Origin: Chloroflexi bacterium UBA4733
GTDB lineage: Bacteria > Chloroflexota > UBA4733
Direction of reading: 5' to 3'
Length of the DNA stretch: 64,000 nt
Assembly (NCBI GenBank): GCA_002404055.1
Contig: DHIZ01000164.1
Coordinates: 15,103 to 79,102, forward strand
Both the position numbers and the translations under genes were made by a program. Below the pieces are notes generated by a model. It worked only from the letters and a program-made list of their open reading frames with translations, did not search any database and was not told the origin of the DNA. Shown piece by piece: positions 8,308 to 16,744 of the stretch (positions within the stretch are counted from its first letter, which is position 1; the number at the start of each line of letters is the position of its first letter).

Positions 8308-8924
8308 TGCACGCTGAGGCGCGCGCGGATTTTAGCTAGTTCAGTCTTGTGCAGCCCCGCTTTGACCAGGTCATCGACTGTGGCGTACTGACCGTTTTGC
8401 TGCCGGTAGGCGACGAGCTTGTCGGCGGTGACCTTGCCGATCCCCGGCATTGCCCGAAAATCGCCGGACGTTGCGGTGTTGATGTTCAGCAGCCAGACGC
8501 CTTGCGGCGTCGGCGTGGCGCCGCCGGACCCACTGGCGCTGCGGCCGCTGCGCGTCGGTACCGGTGTCGCCTCGCCCAGGTGCGGTACAGCGAGCTGTTC
8601 ACCGTCACTGACCGGGGCGGCCAGGTTGACGTGGTCAAGGTCAGCATTGTCCAGCGCACCACCGGCCGCCGTCAGGGCATCCTGGGCCCGGCTGCCGGGC
8701 TTGAGCGTGTACACCCCGGGCTTGGTGACAGCGCCGCTGACATACACGACGAGATCCCGCGGCGTCGGCTGCCGCGTGGGAAAGGCGCGCGCCGGCACCG
8801 GCGTGGTCAGCAAAAGGACCGGCACAGCCGATGCCGCCGTCTGGTGCGTCAAGAGAATGGCAGCGCCTAGGAGCAGACCGGCCCCGAGCGCCGCCACTAC
8901 CCAGCGCCATATGCCCGCCACCAC
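8304..8924 (-). CDS. comEA: ComEA-type DNA-binding competence protein
   Basis: 206 residues from a GTG start. There is one N-terminal membrane anchor (WVVAALGAGLLLGAAILL, about 8-27) and a Pro/Thr-rich spacer. An SLBB domain (about 57-115, VVYVSGAVTKPGVYTLKPGS) follows, then a Ser/Gly/Pro linker and a C-terminal helix-hairpin-helix pair (LNINTATSGDFRAMPGIGKV to the end). This is the standard ComEA layout: it holds incoming double-stranded DNA at the outer face of the membrane and passes it to ComEC, encoded directly downstream with a 4-base overlap. Confidence 0.93.
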   Translation of the reverse strand: MVAGIWRWVVAALGAGLLLGAAILLTHQTAASAVPVLLLTTPVPARAFPTRQPTPRDLVVYVSGAVTKPGVYTLKPGSRAQDALTAAGGALDNADLDHVNLAAPVSDGEQLAVPHLGEATPVPTRSGRSASGSGGATPTPQGVWLLNINTATSGDFRAMPGIGKVTADKLVAYRQQNGQYATVDDLVKAGLHKTELAKIRARLSVQ

Positions 8925-9066
8925 TTGCCGTGCCTCCCCACACGCTCGCGCCTGCTGACTGGAAATGGATGGTAGCGTATCGCGCGTCGGTTGTCACGTA
9001 AGGAAGCCGGTGGGGGTGCGTCGCCGCCTTTTGCAAACGACCGAACGTTGTAGGACCCAGAGGGTA

Positions 9067-9144
9067 CCCTGCCCCCGTGCCTGCCCTGTCCCGGATGCAA
9101 ACATCGATCGCTGGTCGCAAGGCGAGCAGGGCAGGCACGGGGGC
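9067..9144. repeat. palindromic repeat between rnhB and comEA
   Basis: An 18-bp perfect inverted repeat (GCCCCCGTGCCTGCCCTG at 9071-9088, with its complement at 9127-9144) is separated by a 38-base loop. It is rich in the GTAGGGGCAGG-type sequence that recurs as an interspersed repeat in Chloroflexota and cyanobacteria. It fills most of the 260-bp gap and may also act as a terminator for rplS-rnhB. Confidence 0.65.
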
Positions 9145-9183
9145 CTGCCCCTACGACGCCCTTTTGCTTCGCAAAACTCGGCG

Positions 9184-9828
9184 TCACCCCGCGCCTGTTG
9201 CCAGCGTTGACCGCAGAAAGCGCAGGCGATGATGCGGCGTCGCACCCAACCGGCGCAGCGCGGCGCGATGTTCGGCGGTGAGGTAGCCGGCGTTGTGCTC
9301 CCAACCGTAGCCGGGGTGGTGGGCCGCCAGCAGGCGGAGCAAACGGTCTCGCGCTACCTTTGCCACCACCGAGGCACAGGCGATGGAGAGGCAAAGGGCG
9401 TCGCCATCGACGATGGCGGTGCAACGCTCGCCCGCCAGCTCTTTCATCGGCAAGCCGTCGATCACAGCATGTTCCCAGGCACCGGCGCGCCGTAGCGCCC
9501 GCTGCATCGCCAGCGCCGTCGCCCCGCGCACGTTGAGCCGCTCAATCTCCTGAATTGACGCCGCTCCCAGGGCAACGGTTACGGCTACGTCATGTATGGC
9601 GATCGACAACTGCACCCGTGCCGTCGCAGACAGCACCTTGGAATCGCGCACGGCATCCAACCCGCGGAAGCCCACCGGCAGGACCACAGCCGCCGCCACG
9701 ACCGCGGAAACGGCGGCCCCGCGGCCAACCTCGTCGACACCGGCCACGTAGCGGATACCAGCGGACCACAGCCGCTCTTCCTGCTCCATCGTCGGACGGA
9801 GGTGCATCGCCAAAGGTACTCCCGCCAT
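9184..9828 (-). CDS. rnhB: ribonuclease HII
   Basis: About 214 residues from an ATG at 9828; a TTG at 9861 is also open. It shows the RNase HII pattern: GVDEVGRG (catalytic Asp and Glu), then DSKVL, then the central Asp region AVIDGLP, and ALCLSIACASVVAKVARDR with the fourth acidic/structural block, followed by PGYGWEHNAGY. It removes RNA from RNA-DNA hybrids and misincorporated ribonucleotides in the cytoplasm. It follows rplS closely, a pairing found in many bacteria, so the two are likely co-transcribed. The exact start is unsure because of several Met codons near the N-terminus. Confidence 0.93.
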   Translation of the reverse strand: MAGVPLAMHLRPTMEQEERLWSAGIRYVAGVDEVGRGAAVSAVVAAAVVLPVGFRGLDAVRDSKVLSATARVQLSIAIHDVAVTVALGAASIQEIERLNVRGATALAMQRALRRAGAWEHAVIDGLPMKELAGERCTAIVDGDALCLSIACASVVAKVARDRLLRLLAAHHPGYGWEHNAGYLTAEHRAALRRLGATPHHRLRFLRSTLATGAG

Positions 9829-9873
9829 GGTTGCCTGGCGACGGAAAGGTGCATCCGGCAAGTGTGGCCCAAG

Positions 9874-10320
9874 TTACTCGGCGCTCGTTTCGCTCGTGGG
9901 CTGCTCTTCCGTCGCCGCGTCCTCTGCCGGTGTGGCCGCCTCACCAGCCGCACGTGGCGCGACACGGGCGCGGGAGACGCGCAGTTCGCGGACACGGGCG
10001 CGCTTGCCGACACGATCACGCAGGTAGTACAACTGGGCCTGGCGTACCTCGCCGTGGCGCAGGATCTCGATACGCTCCAGACGGGGCGAGTGCAACAGGA
10101 AGGTGCGCTCGACGCCGATACCGTGCGTCAAGCGGCGCACAGTAAAGTCGGTCTCCAGGCCGCCCTTGCGCACGCGCATGACGACGCCTTCAAAGGGCTG
10201 GATACGCTCGCGGGCGCCCTCCACGACGCGCACGTGTACACGCACAGTGTCGCCGGGACGCAGATTGACGACCTTGGGGTTGAGATGGCGCTCTTGAATC
10301 GCCTGAATCAGTGGGTGCAT
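9874..10320 (-). CDS. rplS: 50S ribosomal protein L19
   Basis: 148 residues. The L19 core is plain: [20 protein letters not shown], then [23 protein letters not shown], and [16 protein letters not shown]. It lies at the 30S-50S interface. The protein is longer than the usual ~115 residues because of an Ala/Glu/Thr-rich acidic tail of about 30 residues after the core. It starts a short operon with rnhB, separated by an 80-bp gap from the dehydrogenase operon upstream. The usual rpsP-rimM-trmD neighbours of L19 are missing here. Confidence 0.96.
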   Translation of the reverse strand: MHPLIQAIQERHLNPKVVNLRPGDTVRVHVRVVEGARERIQPFEGVVMRVRKGGLETDFTVRRLTHGIGVERTFLLHSPRLERIEILRHGEVRQAQLYYLRDRVGKRARVRELRVSRARVAPRAAGEAATPAEDAATEEQPTSETSAE

Positions 10321-10402
10321 CTATTCTCTCCTGCACGACGGCATCGAGCTGAGACGTCGTGCCTCCTGCCCAACCGAGGAGTGTAGCACATCAAGGTCTC
10401 TA

Positions 10403-11749
10403 TCAATATAGCTCGCACGTTGGCCCGATCACCTCCAGCCAGTGCTTCACCTGGCCCATAAAGCGGCCGGCGGTCAGACCGTCGAAGGCGCGGTGATCGA
10501 AGGTCAGGCAGGCAAACATCATGGAGCGGATGGCGACGCTGTCGTGCCCTTCCGCATCGGTGAGCACCACCGGCCGTTTGACGATGGCTTCTGTTGTCAT
10601 AATGCCGGCTTGCGGTTGGGGAATGATCGGTGTCGAGATGATCGTCCCCACCGCGCCGGTATTGTTGACGGTGAAGGTTGCACCGCTCAACTCGTCAGCG
10701 CGCAAGGACCCGGCACGCGCGCGTACCGCGAGGTCGTGAATGCCGGCGGCGATGCCGACCAGACTCAGGCGATCGGCGTGCCGCAAGACCGGCGCCACCA
10801 GGACATCGCTCCCCGGCTCCCGCCCGCCATCTACGGCCACCGGGATGCCGATATGGACATCGGCGTGGGCCAGAATGCCGTCAATCGTGAAGGAAACGTT
10901 GACGGCCGGGTAGGCGCGTAGCGCGGCAGTGACGGCTTTCACGGCGAACGGCAAGTAGGTCAGGTCCACACCGGTACGACTGCGGAATGCGTCGCGCACT
11001 GCTGCGCGCCGTCGCACGATCCCGGTCATGTCCACCTCGAACACGGCAGTGGCATCCGGCACCTGCTGTCGGCTCTGCGTCAGCCGCTCCGCGATGATCC
11101 GACGGACGGCGGTGAGGGGGACGAGGCTCGCAGGGGTCGAGGGCTGGGGGTCGGGGGTCGGGGACCAGGGGTCGAGGGTCAGGGGTCGAGAATCTGGGAT
11201 CTGGGATCGGAGTTGTGCGGTGGCAGCGGCCTCTTGATGCGCCTGGAGGTCCTCGCGGCGGACACGGCCGCCGAAGCCGGCGCCCTGCACGGCGCTGAGA
11301 GCGATGCCCTGTTGGGCCGCCAGCCGACGCACCAACGGCGTGCTGCGCTGGCGGGCTGCCTCTTCGCGGGTGCCGGAGGTCGGGGGTCGGAGATCAGGGA
11401 GAGGAGGCGCCGGCTGGGTACCAGCCTGCGCAGCGCGTGTCGAACCCGGTGCGGACGAAGGCTGTTTCGGATCGGGGTACCCCTCTCTGGCCCCCGGCTC
11501 CTGGGCCCCGACCCCCGAGAGCACAGCAATCGGCGTGTTCACCGGCACCGTCTGGCCGGGCTGGACGAGAATCCGAGCGAGGGTGCCGGCGGCGGGGGAC
11601 GGGATCTCGGCAGTGACCTTGTCGGTGGAGACTTCGACCAGGGGCTCGTCGCGCTGAACGGCGTCGCCTTCCGCCTTCAGCCAGCGCTCGACGACGCCTT
11701 CGGTAACCGACTCGCCCAGCATCGGCATGATGATGGTGGCAGCGGCCAT
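10403..11749 (-). CDS. 2-oxo acid dehydrogenase E2 (dihydrolipoyl acyltransferase)
   Basis: 448 residues. It has one N-terminal lipoyl domain with the lipoylated Lys44 in EVSTDKVTAEIP, a Pro-rich linker, and a peripheral E1/E3-binding domain (STPLVRRLAAQQGI, GFGGRVRREDL). A second linker follows, and then the catalytic domain ends with DHRAFDG (His419, Asp423). It carries acyl groups from E1 to CoA. It is immediately downstream of the E1 beta gene (its ATG follows the E1 beta TGA by one base). The E1 sequences look most like branched-chain or broad-specificity complexes, so I do not assign pyruvate or branched-chain strictly. Both linkers carry G/C-skewed repeats read in frame. The E3 gene is not in this window. 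Confidence 0.92.
   Translation of the reverse strand: MAAATIIMPMLGESVTEGVVERWLKAEGDAVQRDEPLVEVSTDKVTAEIPSPAAGTLARILVQPGQTVPVNTPIAVLSGVGAQEPGAREGYPDPKQPSSAPGSTRAAQAGTQPAPPLPDLRPPTSGTREEAARQRSTPLVRRLAAQQGIALSAVQGAGFGGRVRREDLQAHQEAAATAQLRSQIPDSRPLTLDPWSPTPDPQPSTPASLVPLTAVRRIIAERLTQSRQQVPDATAVFEVDMTGIVRRRAAVRDAFRSRTGVDLTYLPFAVKAVTAALRAYPAVNVSFTIDGILAHADVHIGIPVAVDGGREPGSDVLVAPVLRHADRLSLVGIAAGIHDLAVRARAGSLRADELSGATFTVNNTGAVGTIISTPIIPQPQAGIMTTEAIVKRPVVLTDAEGHDSVAIRSMMFACLTFDHRAFDGLTAGRFMGQVKHWLEVIGPTCELY
11128..11215. repeat. in-frame G-rich tandem repeat in the E2 linker
   Basis: The plus strand shows reiterated GGGGTCG / GGGTCA / GGGATC units over about 85 bp. Read on the minus strand they encode a linker of repeating Pro, Asp, Ser and Thr (units like PDSRPLTLDPWSP). 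The length keeps the E2 frame open. The unit resembles the dispersed GGGGTCGGGGATC-type repeats that I know from Chloroflexota genomes. Confidence 0.7.
11371..11519. repeat. second in-frame repeat cluster in the first E2 linker
   Basis: Two more patches of the same kind (around 11378-11410 with GGTCGGGGGTCGGAGATC, and 11487-11519 with GGCCCCGACCCCCGAG) lie between the lipoyl and E1/E3-binding domains of the E2 gene. They face partly opposite ways, so they could pair with each other or with the 11128-11215 block. Confidence 0.55.
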
Positions 11750-11750
11750 A

Positions 11751-12734
11751 TCAGTAGCGGGCTAACTGGCGCATTGTGTCCGCTACGCGGTCGACGGTGG
11801 GCAGGAAGGCTGCTTCCAGCGGCGCACTGAAGGGCATGGCCGGCGCGTCCGGCCCGGTCACGCGCATGATCGGCGCATCCAGGAACTCGAAAGCGTCCTC
11901 ACAGATCGTCGCCGTGATCTCGCCGGCCAGCCCGCCGGTGCGCGTGTCCTCGTGGACGATCAGGATTTTGCCCGATTCGCGGGCGGCGGCCAGGATCGCT
12001 TCCCGGTCCAGCGGCTGCAGCGTGCGCAGGTCCAGCACCGCGGCGTCAATCCCTTCTATGGCGACGCGCTCTGCCGCTTCCAGGCAGGTATGGACCATCA
12101 GGCCGTAGGTGATGGCGGTGAGATGCCTGCCCGGCCGCTTGAGGTCGGCGCGCCCCAGGGCAATGGCATTCATGGCAGAGGGGACCTCGCCGCGCAGGCG
12201 CCGGTAGGCGCCCTTGTGCTCGAAATACAGCACAGGGTCGGGGTCGCGGATCGCCGCCAGCAGCAGCCCGCGGGCATCGGCCGGTGTGGAGGGCACGACG
12301 ACCTTGACACCCGGCACATGGCAGTAAAACGCCTCTGTGCTCTGGGAGTGGTAGAGCCCGCCGTGTACGCCGCCGCCAAACGGCGCGCGAATGACGATCG
12401 GGCAGCCCCAGCCGCCGTTGGAGCGGTAGCGGATGCGCGCTGCTTCATTGACGATCTGGTCAAAAGCCGGGTGGATATAGTCGGCAAACTGCATCTCCGC
12501 GACCGGCAGGAGACCGTTGGCGGCGGCGCCGATGGCCACGCCGGCGATGCCCACTTCCGCCAGGGGCGTATCGATCACCCGCTGCTCGCCGTAGGCTTCC
12601 AGCAGGCCGCGTGTGGCCCCGAAGACGCCGCCGCGCCCGGCGACATCTTCACCTAGCACGATCACCCGGCCGTCCCGCGCCATCTCGTCGAACAGGGCGC
12701 CGCGGATCGCTTCAAGGTAGGTCTGGACGGGCAT
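11751..12734 (-). CDS. 2-oxo acid dehydrogenase E1 component, beta subunit
   Basis: About 327 residues from the ATG at 12732-12734, chosen because GGAGG lies just upstream; an in-frame ATG at 12749 would overlap that site. The transketolase pyrimidine-binding domain (VIVLGEDVAGRGGVFGATRG, DTPLAEVGIAGVAIGAA) is followed by the C-terminal transketolase domain (ILIVHEDTRTGGLAGEI). With E1 alpha it forms the thiamine-diphosphate-dependent decarboxylase. The gene overlaps the end of E1 alpha by 23 bp, so subunit synthesis is coupled. Residue patterns such as HGGLYHSQSTEAFYCHVPG suit the BCKDH/PDH E1 beta family. Confidence 0.94.
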   Translation of the reverse strand: MPVQTYLEAIRGALFDEMARDGRVIVLGEDVAGRGGVFGATRGLLEAYGEQRVIDTPLAEVGIAGVAIGAAANGLLPVAEMQFADYIHPAFDQIVNEAARIRYRSNGGWGCPIVIRAPFGGGVHGGLYHSQSTEAFYCHVPGVKVVVPSTPADARGLLLAAIRDPDPVLYFEHKGAYRRLRGEVPSAMNAIALGRADLKRPGRHLTAITYGLMVHTCLEAAERVAIEGIDAAVLDLRTLQPLDREAILAAARESGKILIVHEDTRTGGLAGEITATICEDAFEFLDAPIMRVTGPDAPAMPFSAPLEAAFLPTVDRVADTMRQLARY

Positions 12735-13746
12735 CCGATACCTCCGCATAGACGTGCCGCAGCAGCGTCGCCGGGTCGGGCGGCGCTGCCGCTTCGGCGA
12801 AGCTAGTGGCGTCCTCTACCTCCTCCGCAACTTCTCGCCGCAAACGCTCATCCGCCGTGGCGTCAAGCAGGCGCTGCTCCTCCAGAAAGCGCTTCAGTCG
12901 ATCAATTGGGTCGCGCTTGCGCCACTCCTCCACCTCCTCGCGCGACCGGTAGGCACGGTCGTCGTCGTCGCTGGTGTGGGGGACGAGGCGATAGGTGCGC
13001 GCCTCGATCAAGGTCGGCCCCTCCCCAGCCCGTGCCCGCGCCGCCGCATCGCTGGTCGCGCGCCACACCGCCACTGCATCGTTCCCGTCGACCGACACGC
13101 CGGGGATGCCGTAACCGGCGGCGCGTTCGGCCACGCTCTTGATCAGCATCTGCCGGTCGACGCGCTCCGAGATGGCATAGCCGTTGTTCTGGCAGAAGAA
13201 GATGGCCGGCAAGCCGTGTACCGCGGCAAAGTTGACACCTTCGTGGAAGTCGCCTTTGCTGGTCGCGCCCTCCCCGAAGCTGGCCACGGTGACGTCGTCC
13301 TCGCCGCGCAGCTTGCTGGCCAGCGCCACTCCGGACGCGTGCGGGATGTGCGTGCCCACGCTGCTGGAGCCGGTGAAGATGCGCAGGCGCCGGTCGGAGA
13401 AGTGCTCCGGCATCTGACGGCCACCGCTGGCCGGATCGGCGGCGCGGGAAAAGACGCCGAGCATCACGTCGCGCGCTGTGACGCCAATCGCCAGAGCGGC
13501 AGTCAGATCCCGGTAATACAACAGAAAGAAGTCGCGGCCCGGGCGCAGCGCCGTCACCATGCCGACCTGAGCGCCTTCGTGGCCCTGACAGGGCACCACA
13601 AAGGGCACCCGTCCCTGGCGGTTGAGGGCAAACATGCGGATATCCAGGGCGCGCGACAACAGCATGGTCCGATACATGCGCAGGAGCATCTCGGCGTCGG
13701 GCACGTCAAGCGCGTCGGTGCTCTCCATCACTTCTTGCTGGTTCAC
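12712..13746 (-). CDS. 2-oxo acid dehydrogenase E1 component, alpha subunit
   Basis: 344 residues. The ThDP-binding motif is seen as FGEGATSKGDFHEGVNFAA with the closing NN in FFCQNNGYAIS. The early segment MYRTMLLSRALDIRMFALNRQGR and the HIPHASGVALASKLRGEDDV part are typical of branched-chain-type E1 alpha proteins. It is the first gene of a three-gene operon (E1 alpha, E1 beta, E2) that makes acyl-CoA from 2-oxo acids. It is divergent from the histidine kinase gene across about 115 bp, so the promoter should lie in 13747-13862. The exact substrate cannot be told from sequence alone. Confidence 0.94.
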   Translation of the reverse strand: MNQQEVMESTDALDVPDAEMLLRMYRTMLLSRALDIRMFALNRQGRVPFVVPCQGHEGAQVGMVTALRPGRDFFLLYYRDLTAALAIGVTARDVMLGVFSRAADPASGGRQMPEHFSDRRLRIFTGSSSVGTHIPHASGVALASKLRGEDDVTVASFGEGATSKGDFHEGVNFAAVHGLPAIFFCQNNGYAISERVDRQMLIKSVAERAAGYGIPGVSVDGNDAVAVWRATSDAAARARAGEGPTLIEARTYRLVPHTSDDDDRAYRSREEVEEWRKRDPIDRLKRFLEEQRLLDATADERLRREVAEEVEDATSFAEAAAPPDPATLLRHVYAEVSDARPDLP

Positions 13747-13862
13747 GCAACCTGCCCCTACGACCTACCGACAACCGGCCTGCTGCGACCTGCTCCGTTG
13801 ATAGGGTACCATTGCCTGGCAGCACCATCGCGCGTTGCCTGTTGCCACCGATAGGATCGTGC

Positions 13863-16070
13863 GTGGACCTACGGAAGCGCCTCATCATTCTGACGCTGTG
13901 TGCCCTGTTCGTCGCCGTTGCCGGGGCGACCGGCATCACCAACTACATCTTGCAGCAGCAGGCCCAGCAGCAGGCGCAACTCGATGATCAGCGCGGCCTG
14001 GTCGGCGCCAGCAACATCGCCGCCAATGCCATCGCCGACGAACTCTCCCGCATCCAGGTTGCCGCCAAATACCTGGCGCTCAACCCCGACGTCCTGTCGG
14101 CCCTGCAACGACGCACGCCCGGCGCCGTGCAGGACAACCTGCTGGAGCCGTATCGCGCCTCCTCGACGCTGACCTTTATCAGCCTGGTCACCAACACGCC
14201 GCGCAGCCAGATTGCCCAGGCCAAGGTGTTGAGCCCGCCGGAAGTTCCCTCCATCGCCATCGTCAACGACGCGCTCCACCTGCAACAGGATCGCAGCGGC
14301 ATCTGGGACGGCCCGGTGCGGCCGGCCGACGCGTTCTTTCCGCAGGTACCCTATGCCGTCGCCGTCTCTCCGGTCCTTTTCAACAACACGGTCATCGGCG
14401 CAGTCGTGGTTGGCCACATCTTCGACAACTATTTTGTGACCGCTCGGCTCACCAACAACCTGGGTGATTTCCAGGCCGCGATCGTCAACAACGATCTGGC
14501 GCTTGCTCTTCCCACGGAACTGGATCGCGCCTTTGCCGAGGCGCAGGCCTACCGGCCCTACCGGCCCCAGGTGACGCCGGCGTCTCGCTCCATTCCCTTG
14601 CCCAACGGCAGTTGGCACGCCGTCAACTGGCAAATTGGTAGCGCTCGCTACCTGGTCGTCACGCGACCGCTCGGTTTCGGCAGCAAGGACCAGTTGGCGA
14701 TCACCCAGGTCGCCAGCGCGCCGTCTAGCGGCAAGCACGCCATCCTCACCCCGCTCTCCGTCTGGCTGGCGCAACGCCTGGGGACGCCCGCCACCACCGC
14801 CTTCCTCATTGTCACCCAGATCATCTGGTGGCTGGCGTTGCTGCTGCTCTTCGGCCTGGTCGGCGGGCTCGTTAGCCTGATGATCCACAGCTTCTTGCGC
14901 CCCCTGCGCCGCCTGACCCAGCAGGTTGAGGCCTTTGAGCAGACCCAGAAATGGGCGGCGGAACCGCCGGGAGGGGGCACGGGCGACCTTGGCCGTCTGC
15001 GTGGCGCTGTCGGCGCTCTGGCGAGCGAGGCGGCCGGCTGGTCGGCTGAACTGACGGTTTACCGCAACCGCCTGCAGGCGGTGCTCGACAGCATGGGCAC
15101 CGGCGTTGTGGTAAGCGACAGCAACGGCCGCGTCGAACTGATCAACCCGGCAGCGCGTGAACTGTTGGGCATCGACCCTGGCGCCGCCGCCCTCCCCGTC
15201 CCCATGACACGCTCCAGTAGCGGTCAGGCCTTCCAGGCTACCAACGGCCGCGTCATCAATGCAGTGTCCACACCGATCCGGAGCAGCGATGGCGAGACGC
15301 TGGGCCTCGTCACCGTGCTGGAAGATATGACCCGCGAGCACGAATTGGAGCGCGTCCGTTCGGACTTCCTGACCGTCGTTTCTCACGAGTTGCGCACGCC
15401 CTTGACCGCCGTGAAAGGCTCGCTCGACCTGCTGCTGGACGGTGACGCCGGCACGTTGGACCCCCTGCAACAGCGTTTCCTGCACACGGCTCGGCGCAAC
15501 ACCGAACGGCTGATCGGCCTCGTTGCGGACTTGCTCGATCTGAGCCGCCTGGAGGCCGGGCAGGTCCGCCTCACCCTGCAACCGGCCGACATTCGCCGTA
15601 TGGTCGACGACGTCGTCCTCGGTCTGGCCACCATCTTCGACAGCAAGCGGCAGGCGGTGCATCTGGAGATGCCGCCACAGCCGGTGCTGGTGCTGGTCGA
15701 CCGGCGCCGCTTCGAACAGGTCATCACCAATCTGCTCGGCAACGCCGCCAGCTACACCCCCGAAGAGGGGCGGATCGAGGTCCAGGCACAGCCCGACCTC
15801 CTGAGCGGTCAGGCCATCCTGACGGTGCGGAACTCCGGACCCGGCATTGCCCCGGAAGATCGGGAGCACCTCTTCGAGAAGTTCTACCGGGGCGGCAACG
15901 CGCTGACCCGGCAGGATGGCGGCAGTGGCCTGGGCCTCGCCATTGTCAAATCGCTGGTGGACCTGCATCATGGCACCATAGCAGTGGAAAGCGAACCGGG
16001 TAATGGCGCCGCCTTTATCGTTCGCCTACCGTTAGTGGGAGACGAACGTGAGAATACTGGTCGCCGATGA
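13863..16070 (+). CDS. sensor histidine kinase with extracellular sensor and PAS domain
   Basis: About 735 residues from a GTG at 13863 (VDLRKRL); an upstream ATG at 13812 would add a poor N-terminus. Domains in order are: TM1 (about 7-25), a ~280-residue extracellular Cache-like sensor, TM2 (about 318-345), HAMP, a PAS domain (about 400-485, with LDSMGTGVVVSDSNGRVELIN), HisKA with VVSHELRTPLTAVKG (His near residue 508), and HATPase with the N box (NLLGNAASY), G1 (GPGIAPEDREHLFEKFY) and G2 (GGSGLGLAIVKSLV). All kinase motifs are intact. The stop overlaps the regulator gene by 23 bp. The ligand is unknown. Confidence 0.93.
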   Translation: MDLRKRLIILTLCALFVAVAGATGITNYILQQQAQQQAQLDDQRGLVGASNIAANAIADELSRIQVAAKYLALNPDVLSALQRRTPGAVQDNLLEPYRASSTLTFISLVTNTPRSQIAQAKVLSPPEVPSIAIVNDALHLQQDRSGIWDGPVRPADAFFPQVPYAVAVSPVLFNNTVIGAVVVGHIFDNYFVTARLTNNLGDFQAAIVNNDLALALPTELDRAFAEAQAYRPYRPQVTPASRSIPLPNGSWHAVNWQIGSARYLVVTRPLGFGSKDQLAITQVASAPSSGKHAILTPLSVWLAQRLGTPATTAFLIVTQIIWWLALLLLFGLVGGLVSLMIHSFLRPLRRLTQQVEAFEQTQKWAAEPPGGGTGDLGRLRGAVGALASEAAGWSAELTVYRNRLQAVLDSMGTGVVVSDSNGRVELINPAARELLGIDPGAAALPVPMTRSSSGQAFQATNGRVINAVSTPIRSSDGETLGLVTVLEDMTREHELERVRSDFLTVVSHELRTPLTAVKGSLDLLLDGDAGTLDPLQQRFLHTARRNTERLIGLVADLLDLSRLEAGQVRLTLQPADIRRMVDDVVLGLATIFDSKRQAVHLEMPPQPVLVLVDRRRFEQVITNLLGNAASYTPEEGRIEVQAQPDLLSGQAILTVRNSGPGIAPEDREHLFEKFYRGGNALTRQDGGSGLGLAIVKSLVDLHHGTIAVESEPGNGAAFIVRLPLVGDERENTGRR

Positions 16071-16743
16071 TGATCCGGATATCACCGAGATCATCAGTTT
16101 CAGCTTGCGCCGCCACGGCTACAGCGTGCTGACCGCCCGCAACGGCCAGGAGGCGCTGGAACTGGCCCAGCGCGACCGGCCCGACGTCGTGATCCTCGAC
16201 GTGATGATGCCGCGCATCGACGGCTTCGAGGTCTGCCGCCGCCTGCGGCTCGCCAGCCGCATTCCCATCATCATGCTCACCGCCAAGGACGACGAGGACG
16301 ACAAAGTCTTCGGTCTGGATGTGGGCGCCGACGACTACCTCACCAAACCCTTCAGCCACAAAGAACTGCTGGCGCGCATCCGGGCGGTGGTGCGTCGGGC
16401 CCAGGGCGACAACAGCGCCACCACGCCGCCGATGCTGAAGGTGGGCAAGCTGACCCTGGATACCAGTCGTCATGAGGTGTTGCGCAGCGGCCAGCAGGTG
16501 GTGCTCACGCCGACCGAGTTTCAACTGTTGCGCTGCCTGATGGTCAATCAGGATCGAGTCGTCAGCCACGATGCCCTGCTCAGCTACGCCTGGGGGACCA
16601 ACTTTGATGGGGAGACGGAGATGCTCAAGGTCCATATCCGCCATTTGCGGGAGAAGCTGGAACACGACCCCAGCGCGCCGGAACTGATAGTGACGGTGCG
16701 CGGCGTCGGCTATCGCCTGGTCGCCGCCGCGACGGAGCGCTGA
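16048..16743 (+). CDS. OmpR/PhoB-type response regulator
   Basis: 231 residues from a GTG start. The receiver domain has the acidic pocket (ADDDPD), the phospho-acceptor Asp51 in VVILDVMMPRIDG, Thr in MLTAKDD and Lys in YLTKPFS. The C-terminal winged helix is of OmpR type (LTPTEFQLLRCLMVNQDRVVS, then VHIRHLREKLEHD and TVRGVGYRL). It is the cognate partner of the upstream kinase, overlapping it by 23 bp. MoxR begins two bases after its stop, so this pair probably controls, or is co-expressed with, the MoxR-DUF58-DUF4129 genes. Confidence 0.95.
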   Translation: MRILVADDDPDITEIISFSLRRHGYSVLTARNGQEALELAQRDRPDVVILDVMMPRIDGFEVCRRLRLASRIPIIMLTAKDDEDDKVFGLDVGADDYLTKPFSHKELLARIRAVVRRAQGDNSATTPPMLKVGKLTLDTSRHEVLRSGQQVVLTPTEFQLLRCLMVNQDRVVSHDALLSYAWGTNFDGETEMLKVHIRHLREKLEHDPSAPELIVTVRGVGYRLVAAATER

Positions 16744-16744
16744 G

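Noticed and set aside
13869..15971. A 700-codon open frame on the minus strand opposite the histidine kinase
   Set aside because: It is Gln/Gly/Asp-rich with no known domain, while the plus strand carries an unmistakable kinase. High GC leaves the antisense frame open.
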